DNA of 37,272 nucleotides from Alkalilacustris brevis (GTDB lineage: Bacteria > Pseudomonadota > Alphaproteobacteria > Rhodobacterales > Rhodobacteraceae), in the NCBI RefSeq assembly GCF_003350345.1, contig NZ_QNVJ01000074.1, positions 1 through 37,272 of the forward strand, in the 5' to 3' direction. A program made the position numbers and the translations under genes. Under the pieces are notes generated by a model that was not told where the DNA came from, did not search any database, and saw only the letters and a program-made list of their open reading frames with translations. This document shows positions 7,596 through 16,343 of this stretch, one piece after another. The stretch's first letter is position 1. The number at the start of each line of letters is the position of its first letter.

Positions 7596-9806
7596 ATGCA
7601 CCGCCCCCTGCCCCTGACGCGAGATATCCTGCTTATCGGTGGGGGCCATGCCCATGCGCTGGTGTTGCGCATGTGGGGGATGAACCCCTTGCCGGGCGCG
7701 CGCCTTACCCTGGTCAACCCGGACCCGATCACCCCCTATACAGGGATGCTGCCCGGTGCGGTTGCCGGGCACTACCGCCGTGACGAGATGATGATCGATC
7801 TGGTGCGGCTTTCTCGCTTTGCCGGGGCGCGCATGATCCTCGACCGGGTCACGGGGCTGGACTTGTCGCAAAGGCAGGCGATCCTCGCCTCCGGGCGGCG
7901 GGTGGAATATGACCTGGCCTCGCTTGACATCGGGATCACCTCGGATCTGCCACAAATCCCCGGTTTTGCCGCGCATGGCGTCAGCGCCAAGCCGCTGGGC
8001 GATTTTCTGCTGCGATGGGAGAAATTCCTGGTCGGGGCTGCGGATGACCCACATCTCGTGGTGATCGGCGCGGGGCTTGGCGGGGTGGAGCTGGCGCTTG
8101 CCGCTGCGCATCGGCTGCGCGGCACGGGCAAGGCGCCAAGGGTCACGGTGCTGGATCAGGCCGACACCATCCTGCCGGACCTGGGCAATGGCGCGCGCCG
8201 CAGGCTGCTGGCCAGGATGGAGGCGCAGGGTATCGCCTTGATGACAGGCCAGCGCGTTGCCCGGATCGAGCCAGGCGGCATCGTGCTGGCAGATGGCCGG
8301 CGCCTGCGGTCGGATTTCACACTTGCCGCCGCCGGCGCGCGCCCGCAGGACTGGCTGGCGCAGACGGGCCTGACCCTGCAAGACGGGTTCGTGCGTGTCA
8401 CGCCAACGTTGCAAGGCTCGGACCCGGCGATCTTCGCCGCAGGCGATTGTGCCCATCTCGCCCATGCCCCGCGCCCCAAGGCCGGGGTGTTCGCTGTGCG
8501 CCAGGCCCCGGTCCTGTTTGCCAATTTGCGCGCGGCCGCCTCGGGGCAGGGGGGAGTGCGTAGCTATGCGCCGCAGCATGATTACCTGAAGCTGGTCTCG
8601 CTGGGCGACAAGGCGGCACTGGCCGACAAGCACGGGGTGGCCGCCTCCGGCCGGTGGCTCTGGCGCCTGAAAGACCGGATCGACCGCAAGTTCATGACGA
8701 AGTTCGAGATATACCCCGCGATGCTTGCCCCCGCCTTGCCGCGCGAACATGCAGAAGGGGTGCCGGAGGCGTTGGGGCACAAGCCGCTTTGCGGCGGTTG
8801 CGGGGCAAAGGTCGGCAGTGACGTTCTGACCAACGCGCTGCGCCGTCTTCCTTCGCCGAAAGGGCCTGATCTGCTTTCCGGTCCGGGTGACGATGCCGCA
8901 GTGCTGCAGATGGGCGACACCCGGCAGGTCATCACCACCGATCATCTGCGCGCCTTTGTCAGCGATCCGCACCTGATGGCGCGGCTTGCGGCGATCCACG
9001 CGCTGGGTGACATCTGGGCGATGGGGGCCGCACCGCAAGCCGCGCTGGTGCAGATCACGTTGCCGCGCCTGTCCGAACCGATGCAGGCGCGGTTTCTGGG
9101 CGAGATCATGGAAGGCGCCGCGACAGTGCTGGCTGATGCCGGGGCCGAGCTTGCCGGCGGGCATACATCCATGGGTGACGAGCTGACCATCGGCTTCACC
9201 ATCACCGGGCTTGCCGCAGCGCCGATCGGCAAGCAGACGGCACGGCCGGGCGACGTGCTGATCCTGACAAAGCCCCTGGGGACGGGCATCTTGCTGGCCG
9301 CCGAAATGGCCCTGGCGCGCATTTCGGGTCATGGCGGCGCAGCGATGCTGGGTGAGGCCTGGCGCGACTGCATCGCCAGCATGGCGCGCCCGCTTGGCCC
9401 GGCGGCTGACATGCTCGGGGCCAAGGCCCATGCGATGACCGATGTCACCGGCTTCGGGTTGGCCGGGCACCTGTGGGAGATGCTGGGCGCAGGCCGCCTT
9501 TCGGCGCGGCTGGACCTCGATGCGGTTGCGCTGCTGCCCGGTGCCGCGGATCTGGCGGCGCAGGGCGTCGGCTCGACCCTGATGCCTGCGAACCGTGCCG
9601 CCCTTGCCGGCCGGATCGAGGGGCGGCAGGGGCCGGTGGCTGACCTGCTCTTCGATCCGCAGACCTGCGGCGGGCTGCTCGCCGCGCTGCCCGAAGCGAC
9701 GGCGCAGGCGGCGCTGGCCGCGTTGCGGGCGGCGGGCGAGCCGGCGACCATTGTGGGGACGGTCGGGCAGGCCGAAGGCTCGTCGGGGTGTATCGTTTTG
9801 GTGTAA
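7596..9806 (+). CDS. selD: Fused NDH-like FAD oxidoreductase / selenide,water dikinase
   Basis: This 736-residue protein has two parts. Residues ~1-375 are a pyridine-nucleotide-disulfide/NDH-2-like flavoprotein with the FAD-binding GGGHAHA (G15-A21), a second nucleotide-binding motif VVIGAGLGGVELA and a late IFAAGDCAH. Residues ~395-736 are SelD, which makes selenophosphate from selenide and ATP. The catalytic cysteine and lysine of SelD are conserved in CGGCGAK (C402, K405), so it is a Cys form, not a selenoprotein. DVTGFGLAGH and FDPQTCGGLL are also SelD signatures. Such N-terminal fusions are a recognised subfamily (TIGR03169-type). The flavoprotein half may supply or reduce selenium for SelD, but that is inference. 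The genes that would use the selenophosphate (selA/selB or the selenouridine synthase) are not in the window. Confidence 0.93.
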   Translation: MHRPLPLTRDILLIGGGHAHALVLRMWGMNPLPGARLTLVNPDPITPYTGMLPGAVAGHYRRDEMMIDLVRLSRFAGARMILDRVTGLDLSQRQAILASGRRVEYDLASLDIGITSDLPQIPGFAAHGVSAKPLGDFLLRWEKFLVGAADDPHLVVIGAGLGGVELALAAAHRLRGTGKAPRVTVLDQADTILPDLGNGARRRLLARMEAQGIALMTGQRVARIEPGGIVLADGRRLRSDFTLAAAGARPQDWLAQTGLTLQDGFVRVTPTLQGSDPAIFAAGDCAHLAHAPRPKAGVFAVRQAPVLFANLRAAASGQGGVRSYAPQHDYLKLVSLGDKAALADKHGVAASGRWLWRLKDRIDRKFMTKFEIYPAMLAPALPREHAEGVPEALGHKPLCGGCGAKVGSDVLTNALRRLPSPKGPDLLSGPGDDAAVLQMGDTRQVITTDHLRAFVSDPHLMARLAAIHALGDIWAMGAAPQAALVQITLPRLSEPMQARFLGEIMEGAATVLADAGAELAGGHTSMGDELTIGFTITGLAAAPIGKQTARPGDVLILTKPLGTGILLAAEMALARISGHGGAAMLGEAWRDCIASMARPLGPAADMLGAKAHAMTDVTGFGLAGHLWEMLGAGRLSARLDLDAVALLPGAADLAAQGVGSTLMPANRAALAGRIEGRQGPVADLLFDPQTCGGLLAALPEATAQAALAALRAAGEPATIVGTVGQAEGSSGCIVLV

Positions 9807-9827
9807 CGGGCGATGGGGGCTGCCTTG

Positions 9828-10697
9828 TCATGCCTTTACCACACGCGCGCGCCAGAGCGTGAACAGCCCCGCCGCGACGACGACACAGGCCCCGATAATC
9901 ACGTTGAGCGACAGCGTTTCGCCAAAGATCAGCAGACCGAAGGCCGCGATGAATACAAGTTGCAGATAGGCAAAGGGCTGCACGGCCGAGGCTTCGGCCA
10001 GCTCATAGGCCTTGATCAGAGTGAAGTGGCTCAGCACTCCGGTCAGGCATAGCGCCCCCATCCAGCCCCAGTCGGGGGCGCTCATCGGCTCCCAGAACCA
10101 CAGGCCGATCAGCGTTATGGTCACGGCGCCCGCGGTTCCTGTCCAGAAAAAGCTGACTGCGGCGCTGTCCTCACGGGCGACATATCGGGTTAGCAGCCCG
10201 TAAAGCGCAAACATCAGTGCCGCCAGCATCGGCACCAGCGCGGCGGGGTTGAACACGGCAAAGCCCGGTTGCAAGATGATCAGAACCCCGGCCAGGCCGA
10301 TCATGATGGCCGTCCAGCGGCGCCAACCCACCCGCTCGCCCAGCACCGGGCCGGAGAGCGCGGCAACGATCAGCGGGTAGGCGGCAAAGACGGCGTGCGT
10401 CGCGATCAGCCCCAGCAGCACGAAGCCCAGCACCATGATACAGACCTCGACCGCCAGCAGCACCCCGCGAAAGATCTGTAGCACCGGCTGCCGGGTCGCG
10501 ACCGCGCGGCGCAGCCCGCCGGCCTTGCGCGCCGCAATCGCGATCACGAAGGCGGCAAAGAACCAGTAGCGGATCATCACCACCATGAGCACGTTGTATT
10601 CGCTGGCCAGGTGGCGCGAGAGGCTGTCCTGCACGGCAAAGACGAAGGCCGTCGCCACCATCATCCAGATGCCTAACCGGGTGTTCTGTGGTGTCAT
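9828..10697 (-). CDS. EamA/DMT family transporter
   Basis: This 289-residue protein has about ten hydrophobic helices arranged as two EamA repeats, typical of drug/metabolite transporters of the inner membrane. The first repeat contains MIRYWFFAAF and the second ends in the ILLIFGETLSLNVIIGA-type segment of the family. The substrate is unknown. Its start codon overlaps the stop of mnmD by four bases (ATGA at 10694-10697), so translation of the two is probably coupled. It is convergent with the selD fusion, 21 bases away. The linkage to tRNA-modification genes might be only positional. Confidence 0.88.
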   Translation of the reverse strand: MTPQNTRLGIWMMVATAFVFAVQDSLSRHLASEYNVLMVVMIRYWFFAAFVIAIAARKAGGLRRAVATRQPVLQIFRGVLLAVEVCIMVLGFVLLGLIATHAVFAAYPLIVAALSGPVLGERVGWRRWTAIMIGLAGVLIILQPGFAVFNPAALVPMLAALMFALYGLLTRYVAREDSAAVSFFWTGTAGAVTITLIGLWFWEPMSAPDWGWMGALCLTGVLSHFTLIKAYELAEASAVQPFAYLQLVFIAAFGLLIFGETLSLNVIIGACVVVAAGLFTLWRARVVKA

Positions 10698-11371
10698 GCA
10701 AGCCGTCCGGTCGTCATGTGGCGTTTGCGTCCAAAGCCGGAGCGGCGCGATATCTCGAAACCTGCATCAGCCAGCGCGCGGCGCACGGCGCCGGCGGCGG
10801 TGTAGGTGGCCAGCGTCGCCCCCGGTGCGCTGTGCCGGGCGATCTCGGCCATCAGGGCAGGCTCCCATAGCTCGGGGTTGCGGGCCGGGGCGAAGCCGTC
10901 GAGAAACCAGGCGTCTGCCCGTCCTTCCCATCGCGGCAGGGTGCGGCGGGCGTCACCCTCGATCACTGCCGCATCCAGCCCTTCGATCTGGATGCGGCGT
11001 GCGCCGCTTGCCCATTGCGCGATGAAGGGCGCGGCCAGTGGGGCAAGCTCGGGGAAGGCGCCAAGCGCGCGGGCGATGTCATCCGCGCCCAGCGGGTAGG
11101 CCTCGAAACTGGTGTAGCGCAGGCGGCCCGCGATGCCGGCCTCCTGCCAGGCCGCCAGTGCGGCCAGCATGTTGAGCCCGGTGCCGAAGCCCAGCTCGGC
11201 AATGTGAAAACCGGGGCGGAAGCGGCCGGGCAGCCCGTTGCCCCCGAGAAAGACATGCCGGGTCTCGGCCAGCCCGTCCTGCAGCGAGAAATACGGGTCA
11301 TCGAACCGGCGTGAGACCGGCAGGATGCCGTCCTTCCAGTCGATCAAGCCGGTGTTGGGGTGCTGGTTCAT
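10694..11371 (-). CDS. mnmD: tRNA U34 aminomethyl methyltransferase MnmD
   Basis: This 225-residue protein corresponds to the N-terminal methyltransferase half of E. coli MnmC, which turns nm5(s2)U34 into mnm5(s2)U34 in tRNAs using S-adenosylmethionine. Family signatures are the opening YFSLQDGLAETRHVFL, the SAM-binding ELGFGTGLNM, WFLDGFAPARNPELW with the catalytic-site aspartate, and the ending GFGRKRHM. The frame stays open well upstream, but the homologous part begins at the ATG at 11371, which also avoids overlap with the divergent FAD oxidase gene. The oxidase domain is missing from this protein and is encoded separately at 11432. Confidence 0.92.
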   Translation of the reverse strand: MNQHPNTGLIDWKDGILPVSRRFDDPYFSLQDGLAETRHVFLGGNGLPGRFRPGFHIAELGFGTGLNMLAALAAWQEAGIAGRLRYTSFEAYPLGADDIARALGAFPELAPLAAPFIAQWASGARRIQIEGLDAAVIEGDARRTLPRWEGRADAWFLDGFAPARNPELWEPALMAEIARHSAPGATLATYTAAGAVRRALADAGFEISRRSGFGRKRHMTTGRLA

Positions 11372-11431
11372 GGCGCGGTGATGTCCTAGGGTTGCGCCCG
11401 GGCAGAATGGGCTTGCGACAGGGGAATGGCA

Positions 11432-12496
11432 ATGGCCGATCGGGTTGCGGTGATGGGTGGCGGCATCTTCGGGCTGGCGGTGGCCTATGCCTGCGCGCGC
11501 CGCGGCGCCACTGTGCGCCTGATCGAGCGGCGCCACATCGGCGCCGGGGCGAGCGGCGGGCTGGTCGGCGCGCTGGCCCCGCATGTGCCCGAAGGCTGGA
11601 ACGCGACCAAACAGTTCCAGCTTGAAAGCCTGCTCATGGCCAAAGACTGGTGGTCGGAGGTGGCGCGCATCGGGGCCGAAGATCCGGGCTATGCCCGGTT
11701 GGGCCGGGTGCAGCCATTGGCTGACGACGCCGCCGTGGCCCGCGCACGTGCACGGGCCGAAGGTGCGCGGCAATACTGGGGCGATGCCGCGCGATGGGAG
11801 GTCCGCGAAGCGGCAGCCGTGCCGGGGTTACCTGCAAGCAGCCCCACCGGGCTGGTCATCCATGACACGTTGAGCGCGCGGCTACACCCGCGTCGGGCCT
11901 GCGCCGCGCTGGCCGTCGCGCTGCGGGCGCTGGGCGCCGAGATCATTGAGGGGGCCGAGGCCGCTGCACCCCCGGCAGGTGCTGCTTATGGCGCCATCGT
12001 CTGGGCCACGGGCTGGGAGGGGCTGGAAGCGTTGCCCGACGGGCGGGGCCGCTCGGCAGGTGGCGGGGTGAAGGGCCAGGCGCTTGTGCTGGGGCATGAC
12101 GCAGGGCCTGTGCCGCAGGTCTATGCCGATGGCATCTTTCTGGTCCCTCATGCCGATGGCACGCTGGCCGTGGGTTCGACCAGCGAGCGTGATTTCGACA
12201 GCCCCGACGGCACGGATGCGCAGCTTGACGATGTGCTGGCGCGCGCAATCGCGCTTTGCCCCGCGCTGGCCGGCGCGCCGGTGCGGGAGCGCTGGGCGGG
12301 CGTGCGCCCCCGCGCGCGCAGCCGCGTGCCGCTCCTGGGGCCATTGCCGGGGCGGCCGGGCGAGTATGTCGCCAATGGCGGCTTTCGTATCGGCTTCGGC
12401 ATGGCCCCCAAGGTGGCCGAGGTCATGGCGGATCTGATCCTAGAAGGGCGCGCGTCGGGTATTCCCGAAGAGTTCCGTTTTGCTGCGCCGGGCTGA
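11432..12496 (+). CDS. FAD-dependent oxidoreductase, MnmC C-terminal-like
   Basis: This 354-residue member of the DAO family carries the dinucleotide-binding motif GGGIFG close to its N-terminus, then GAGASGGLVGALAPH and a C-terminal GGFRIGFGMAPK. In bifunctional MnmC the equivalent domain removes the carboxymethyl group from cmnm5(s2)U34 of tRNA, giving nm5(s2)U34 for the methyltransferase. Head-to-head position with mnmD (60-base gap) supports that role, although glycine-oxidase-like activity on a small amine is an alternative. Two ATGs are possible. The second, at 11432, has AGGGG seven bases upstream and is preferred over 11426, which would sit almost on top of it. Confidence 0.82.
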   Translation: MADRVAVMGGGIFGLAVAYACARRGATVRLIERRHIGAGASGGLVGALAPHVPEGWNATKQFQLESLLMAKDWWSEVARIGAEDPGYARLGRVQPLADDAAVARARARAEGARQYWGDAARWEVREAAAVPGLPASSPTGLVIHDTLSARLHPRRACAALAVALRALGAEIIEGAEAAAPPAGAAYGAIVWATGWEGLEALPDGRGRSAGGGVKGQALVLGHDAGPVPQVYADGIFLVPHADGTLAVGSTSERDFDSPDGTDAQLDDVLARAIALCPALAGAPVRERWAGVRPRARSRVPLLGPLPGRPGEYVANGGFRIGFGMAPKVAEVMADLILEGRASGIPEEFRFAAPG

Positions 12497-12521
12497 TACG
12501 GCGATTTCGCGGCGTGGCGGC

Positions 12522-13322
12522 TCAGGCCTCGGCCTCGGCCTCCATGCACTGGCGGCCATCGGGGCCACGCACCCAAAGCCGGTTTCCTGCACGGCAGAGT
12601 GTGGCGGCCTCGAAATCAAACAGCGGCGCGGTGGCGCGGAAGCTGAAACGCCGCAACCCGCCCAGCGCCTCTTCGGCCATCAGGATCAGAAGCTGCGCCA
12701 GCAGGGGGCCGTGCACGACAAGCCCGGCATAGCCTTCGGCCTTGCGCGCGTAATCGGCATCATAATGAATACGATGCCCGTTGAAGGTCAGCGCCGAATA
12801 GCGAAACAGCATCGTCGAGGTGAAGGCCACCTCGCGGGTTTCCTCGGCGTTTTCCGGGGCCTTTGGGGGCACAGGTGCAGGTGCGTCGGGGTGGGCAGGC
12901 TCGCGATAGACCAGATCCTGCTCTTCGGTGACGCAGAGCGTGCCCGCCTGCCGGATTTCGTGGCGCAGCGTGACCAGCCCCAGCCGGCCGCTGCGGCCCG
13001 TCTTTTCGCGCGCGGCGACGAGCTGGCTGTGTTTCTCGGCCGGCTGGCCCGGCAGGAGCGGGGCGTGAAACTCAAGCCGCCCGCCCGCCCACATGCGGCG
13101 CGGCAGGCCCATGTCGGGGATGACCCCGGCGCCGCCCACGCGCGGGTGGCCATCGGTGCCCAGGGCTTCGGCGGGCGCGGGCGTCCAGAAATAGACCTGA
13201 TGCGCAAAGGGCAACAGCGGCGATACCGGCCGCGAAAGACCCAGCGTGACATGCAGCGCCTCGGCCCGCGCGGGGTCGAGCACGTCATGGATGATTTCGG
13301 TGGCAGGGCTGTTCTGTGTCAT
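12522..13322 (-). CDS. MaoC/HTD2-like double hot-dog acyl-CoA hydratase
   Basis: This 266-residue protein resembles FAS1-like/HTD2 double hot-dog dehydratases, a group that includes mesaconyl-C4-CoA hydratase. The N-terminal half contains GGAGVIPDMGLPRRMWAGG and the C-terminal half contains the hydratase-type FNGHRIHYDADYA followed by GLVVHGPLLAQ. These histidine/aspartate positions are those used for water addition to enoyl-CoA. The substrate is unknown. It is convergent with the FAD oxidase gene and lies 78 bases downstream of panB on the same strand, with no obvious functional link to pantothenate synthesis. Confidence 0.78.
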   Translation of the reverse strand: MTQNSPATEIIHDVLDPARAEALHVTLGLSRPVSPLLPFAHQVYFWTPAPAEALGTDGHPRVGGAGVIPDMGLPRRMWAGGRLEFHAPLLPGQPAEKHSQLVAAREKTGRSGRLGLVTLRHEIRQAGTLCVTEEQDLVYREPAHPDAPAPVPPKAPENAEETREVAFTSTMLFRYSALTFNGHRIHYDADYARKAEGYAGLVVHGPLLAQLLILMAEEALGGLRRFSFRATAPLFDFEAATLCRAGNRLWVRGPDGRQCMEAEAEA

Positions 13323-13400
13323 GGCGACAAGCTACCCGATGCGGCCGGGGGCGCAAGGCTCAACCGGCGTTTACATAACCTCAAACCGTGGGCGGGAGGC

Positions 13401-14216
13401 TCAGCGATAAACCTGCTCTTCGCTCGGGAAGGTGCGGGATTTGACCTCTTCGGCGTAGCTGCGTACGGCAGTCTCGATCATGTCGCCCAGCGCACCGTAG
13501 ACCTTGACGAATTTCGGCGGGCGGGGATTGAGGCCAAGCATGTCTTCCAGCACCAGGATCTGCCCGTCGCATTCGGCGCTGGCGCCGATGCCGATGGTGG
13601 GAATGGAAACGGCTTTCGTGATCTCGCGCGCCAGCGGCTCGACCACGCCCTCGACCACCAGCGCGAAGGCGCCTGCTTCGGCCACGGCCCTGGCGTCGGC
13701 GATATGGCTTGGCCAGCTTTCCTCGTCGCGGCCCTGGGTCTTGAACCCGCCCATGACATGGCTTGTCTGTGGGGTCAGCCCGATATGGGCCATGACCGGA
13801 ATGCCGCGTTCGGTCAGGAAGCGGATCGTGTCGGCCATGCGTCGGCCGCCTTCCAGCTTGACCGCGCCGCATTGGGTCTCCTTCATCACCTTTGCTGCGT
13901 TGCGAAAGGCCATCGCCGGGCTTTCCTCATACGAGCCGAAGGGCATGTCGACCACCACAAGCGCGCGTTGCGTTCCGCGCACCACCGCGCGCCCGTGCAT
14001 GATCATCAGATCGAGCGGCACGCCCACGGTCGAGTCCATGCCGTGCATCACCATGCCCAGACTGTCGCCCACCAGGATGAAATCGGCGTAGCGGTCAACG
14101 ATGGCGGCGGTATGCGCGTGATAGGAGGTCAGCGACACGATCGGCTCGCCCCCCTTGCGCGCGGCGATCTGCGGCACGGTGATACGGCGCACGGGTTTTG
14201 CGGCTTGAGTACTCAT
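13401..14216 (-). CDS. panB: 3-methyl-2-oxobutanoate hydroxymethyltransferase
   Basis: PanB transfers a one-carbon unit from methylenetetrahydrofolate to alpha-ketoisovalerate to form ketopantoate, the first step of pantothenate synthesis. The 271-residue protein has the family's [13 protein letters not shown], the metal-binding region [12 protein letters not shown] and VKLEGG, plus HIGLTPQ and [15 protein letters not shown]. The start codon overlaps the stop of panC by four bases, the standard sign of a coupled panC-panB operon. Length and motifs are normal for the family. Confidence 0.96.
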   Translation of the reverse strand: MSTQAAKPVRRITVPQIAARKGGEPIVSLTSYHAHTAAIVDRYADFILVGDSLGMVMHGMDSTVGVPLDLMIMHGRAVVRGTQRALVVVDMPFGSYEESPAMAFRNAAKVMKETQCGAVKLEGGRRMADTIRFLTERGIPVMAHIGLTPQTSHVMGGFKTQGRDEESWPSHIADARAVAEAGAFALVVEGVVEPLAREITKAVSIPTIGIGASAECDGQILVLEDMLGLNPRPPKFVKVYGALGDMIETAVRSYAEEVKSRTFPSEEQVYR

Positions 14217-15073
14217 TCATGGTCTCCTTCGGGGGTGACGACACGCTGATCGATCAGCAGCACCTTGCCAAAGCGCACTGCCAGCAGGATCACCGCCGGG
14301 CGGTCGAGCCGCCCGCGCAGTGGCGCCAGTGTCTCGGCATCGCGCAGATCGACCGAACGGATCTCGGCGCGGGTTTCGGCGCTGATGCGGTCCTTGACCT
14401 GCTTGCGCAGAGCGGCCACATCGGGGCGTCCACGCGCCAGCGCCTCGGCCTCGTCCAGTGCGCGGTTGAGCACCGGGGCGGCGGCGCGATCTTCGGGGGT
14501 GAGCAGCACATTGCGCGACGACATCGCCAGCCCGTCGCGCTCGCGCATCGTCGGCACGCCGGCGATCTCGATGCCGAAATCCAGATCCTGGACCATGCGG
14601 CGGATGATCTGGAGTTGCTGGTAATCCTTTTCACCGAAATAGGCCCGGTCGGGCCGCACGATGTTGAAAAGCTTGGCCACGATGGTGGTAACGCCCCGGA
14701 AATGCCCGGGCCGCAGCCGCCCCATCAGGATACGCGAGAGTGTCGGGGCCTCGACAATGGTTTCGCAGCCGGGTGGATAGAGTTCGGCCACATCGGGCAG
14801 GAAGACAGTATCGACCCCGGCCTCGCTGAGCAGTTTCAGGTCGCGCTCGGTGTCGCGGGGGTAGGCATCGAAATCCTCGTTGGGGCCGAATTGAGTGGGG
14901 TTGACGAAGATCGAAACCACGACCTTCTCGCAACCGGCCCTGGCCCGGCGTACCAGTTCCATGTGACCTTCGTGCAGATAGCCCATCGTCGGAACAAGGC
15001 CGACGAAAGCCCCCTGGGCCCGAAAGACCCGTGCGGCGGCGCGCATTTCCTCGCGTGTGCGATAGAGGCGCAT
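14213..15073 (-). CDS. panC: Pantoate-beta-alanine ligase
   Basis: PanC joins pantoate and beta-alanine using ATP, the last step of pantothenate synthesis. The protein has 286 residues, normal for the family. It has the nucleotidyltransferase motif HEGH (H34, H37) in [11 protein letters not shown], then [20 protein letters not shown] and the late SSRN motif. The reading frame stays open for about 540 bases upstream, but that extension is not PanC-like. The ATG at 15073, preceded by an AAGGGGA ribosome-binding site, is the real start. panC is the first gene of the panC-panB operon. Confidence 0.96.
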   Translation of the reverse strand: MRLYRTREEMRAAARVFRAQGAFVGLVPTMGYLHEGHMELVRRARAGCEKVVVSIFVNPTQFGPNEDFDAYPRDTERDLKLLSEAGVDTVFLPDVAELYPPGCETIVEAPTLSRILMGRLRPGHFRGVTTIVAKLFNIVRPDRAYFGEKDYQQLQIIRRMVQDLDFGIEIAGVPTMRERDGLAMSSRNVLLTPEDRAAAPVLNRALDEAEALARGRPDVAALRKQVKDRISAETRAEIRSVDLRDAETLAPLRGRLDRPAVILLAVRFGKVLLIDQRVVTPEGDHE

Positions 15074-15180
15074 TCTGGCTGTCCCCTTCCCCTCTCGCGG
15101 GCTTTGCGCGTCGCGCGGCCCCTGCAGGCTGCTTACCTTTGCCCGCACAGCGTGACAAGGGAGCGGTGGCGCAGCCAGCG

Positions 15181-16332
15181 TCAGGCTGCCGTGCCCGGCC
15201 GGCGGTCGTGGCAGGCTTCTATGCTGTGGGCAATCGCCGCGCACAGCACGTCGTGGCTGTGTCCTTCGGCGATATGGCGGCGCCCGGCACGGCTCAGGCT
15301 CTCGCGCAGGGCGGGGTTGGCGGCCAGCCTGGCCGCGGCGCGGATGAAATCGGAATCGCTTTCGGCCCGCAGGAAATGTTCGCCATGGGTCAGGTCCAGC
15401 CCCTCGACAGCCTTTGCGGAGGCGATCACCGGCAGGCCAAGTTGCAGCGCTTCGAGCACCTTGAGGCGGGTGCCGCCGCCCTCGGTCAGGGGTATCAGCG
15501 TCATGGTGGCCTCGGCGTAGAACGGGGCCAGATCCTTCGGGTCGCCGGTCAGCCGGGCGCCAGGGGTGCGGGCGGCAAGCCTGATCAGGCTTTTCCGGGG
15601 CGCGCGACCGCAAAGATCGAGACGGGCATCGGGAAGATCCTGCCGCAGCGCGGGCAGGATGTGCCGCATAAGTCGCCGCGCCGCGTGAATATTGGGCCGA
15701 TAGCCGAGATGCCCGACAAACAGCAGGCGCATGGCGTCACGGTCAGCGCCGCGCCGGGCGGCCGGGCTGCTGGCTTGAACCGTGCTGCACCACGGCGGCA
15801 CCGGATTGGGAATGACGCTTGTGAAAATGTCCGGCCCAGCGATTGCCTGCAACCGCTGGCGGTCTGCTTGCGAACAGACCCACAGGCCGCAGACCTTGCG
15901 CGCGATGTCGCGCTCGGCCTCGGCCGCCCGGCGCCAGGTGCCCGCACGCCAGAGCGCCGCAAGGCGGGTGCGTCGCGCGAGGTCGATCTCGCGCAGCAGC
16001 GCGCTTTCGACATTGTGCATGTCCACGATCACAGCGTGGCCGGCCTCCGACAGGTGCCGCGCGATATCGGCCAGCAAGATGCCGTCGACAACGACGACAT
16101 CCGCCCCCGCCACCTGCTGCGCGACCCGCTCGACCGCCCATGGGGGCAGCGCGGCCTCGATTGCGGTTTTCCTGCGTTCCAACCGGTGATCTCCGGTGGT
16201 GAACCATGGCTGAACTACGATAGATGTCAGCGGGGCAAGTTGCGCCAGGCACCGGTTGATCGCATGATTTCTGAGCTGCGCCCCCGACCCGTTTGCAAGT
16301 GGAGGTTCGTAAAGGACATGCGCAATTTTCAT
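15181..16332 (-). CDS. Glycosyltransferase, GT4 type
   Basis: This 383-residue protein is a GT-B fold glycosyltransferase of the GT4/group 1 kind. It has an N-terminal acceptor domain beginning with IAHVLYEPPLANGSGAQLRN, an interdomain IPNPVP, and a C-terminal donor domain with LLFVGHLGYRPNIHAARR and the nucleotide-sugar signature TEGGGTRLKVLEAL. It probably transfers a sugar to a cell-surface glycan or protein from the cytoplasmic side of the membrane. Donor and acceptor are unknown. I chose the ATG at 16332, where the conserved strand begins. Its start codon is only 11 bases from that of the divergent two-domain glycosyltransferase. Confidence 0.85.
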   Translation of the reverse strand: MKIAHVLYEPPLANGSGAQLRNHAINRCLAQLAPLTSIVVQPWFTTGDHRLERRKTAIEAALPPWAVERVAQQVAGADVVVVDGILLADIARHLSEAGHAVIVDMHNVESALLREIDLARRTRLAALWRAGTWRRAAEAERDIARKVCGLWVCSQADRQRLQAIAGPDIFTSVIPNPVPPWCSTVQASSPAARRGADRDAMRLLFVGHLGYRPNIHAARRLMRHILPALRQDLPDARLDLCGRAPRKSLIRLAARTPGARLTGDPKDLAPFYAEATMTLIPLTEGGGTRLKVLEALQLGLPVIASAKAVEGLDLTHGEHFLRAESDSDFIRAAARLAANPALRESLSRAGRRHIAEGHSHDVLCAAIAHSIEACHDRRPGTAA

Positions 16333-16343
16333 TCGTGCCGCCA

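Noticed and set aside
8790-8810. Possible selenocysteine or loss of the SelD catalytic residue
   Set aside because: The position reads cysteine (C402) with K405 in place, so this is an ordinary Cys-type SelD.
7560-9470. A 636-codon minus-strand open frame opposite the SelD fusion
   Set aside because: It is a shadow of a well-supported gene, with a composition rich in Gly, Arg, Gln and His and no recognisable domain.
12480-14249. A 589-codon plus-strand open frame across the MaoC-like and panB genes
   Set aside because: It runs antisense to two genes with clear family motifs and ignores their boundary.
15074-15613. N-terminal extension of panC by about 180 residues
   Set aside because: It overlaps the GT4 gene in another frame, contains no PanC-like sequence, and the ATG at 15073 gives a normal-length protein.
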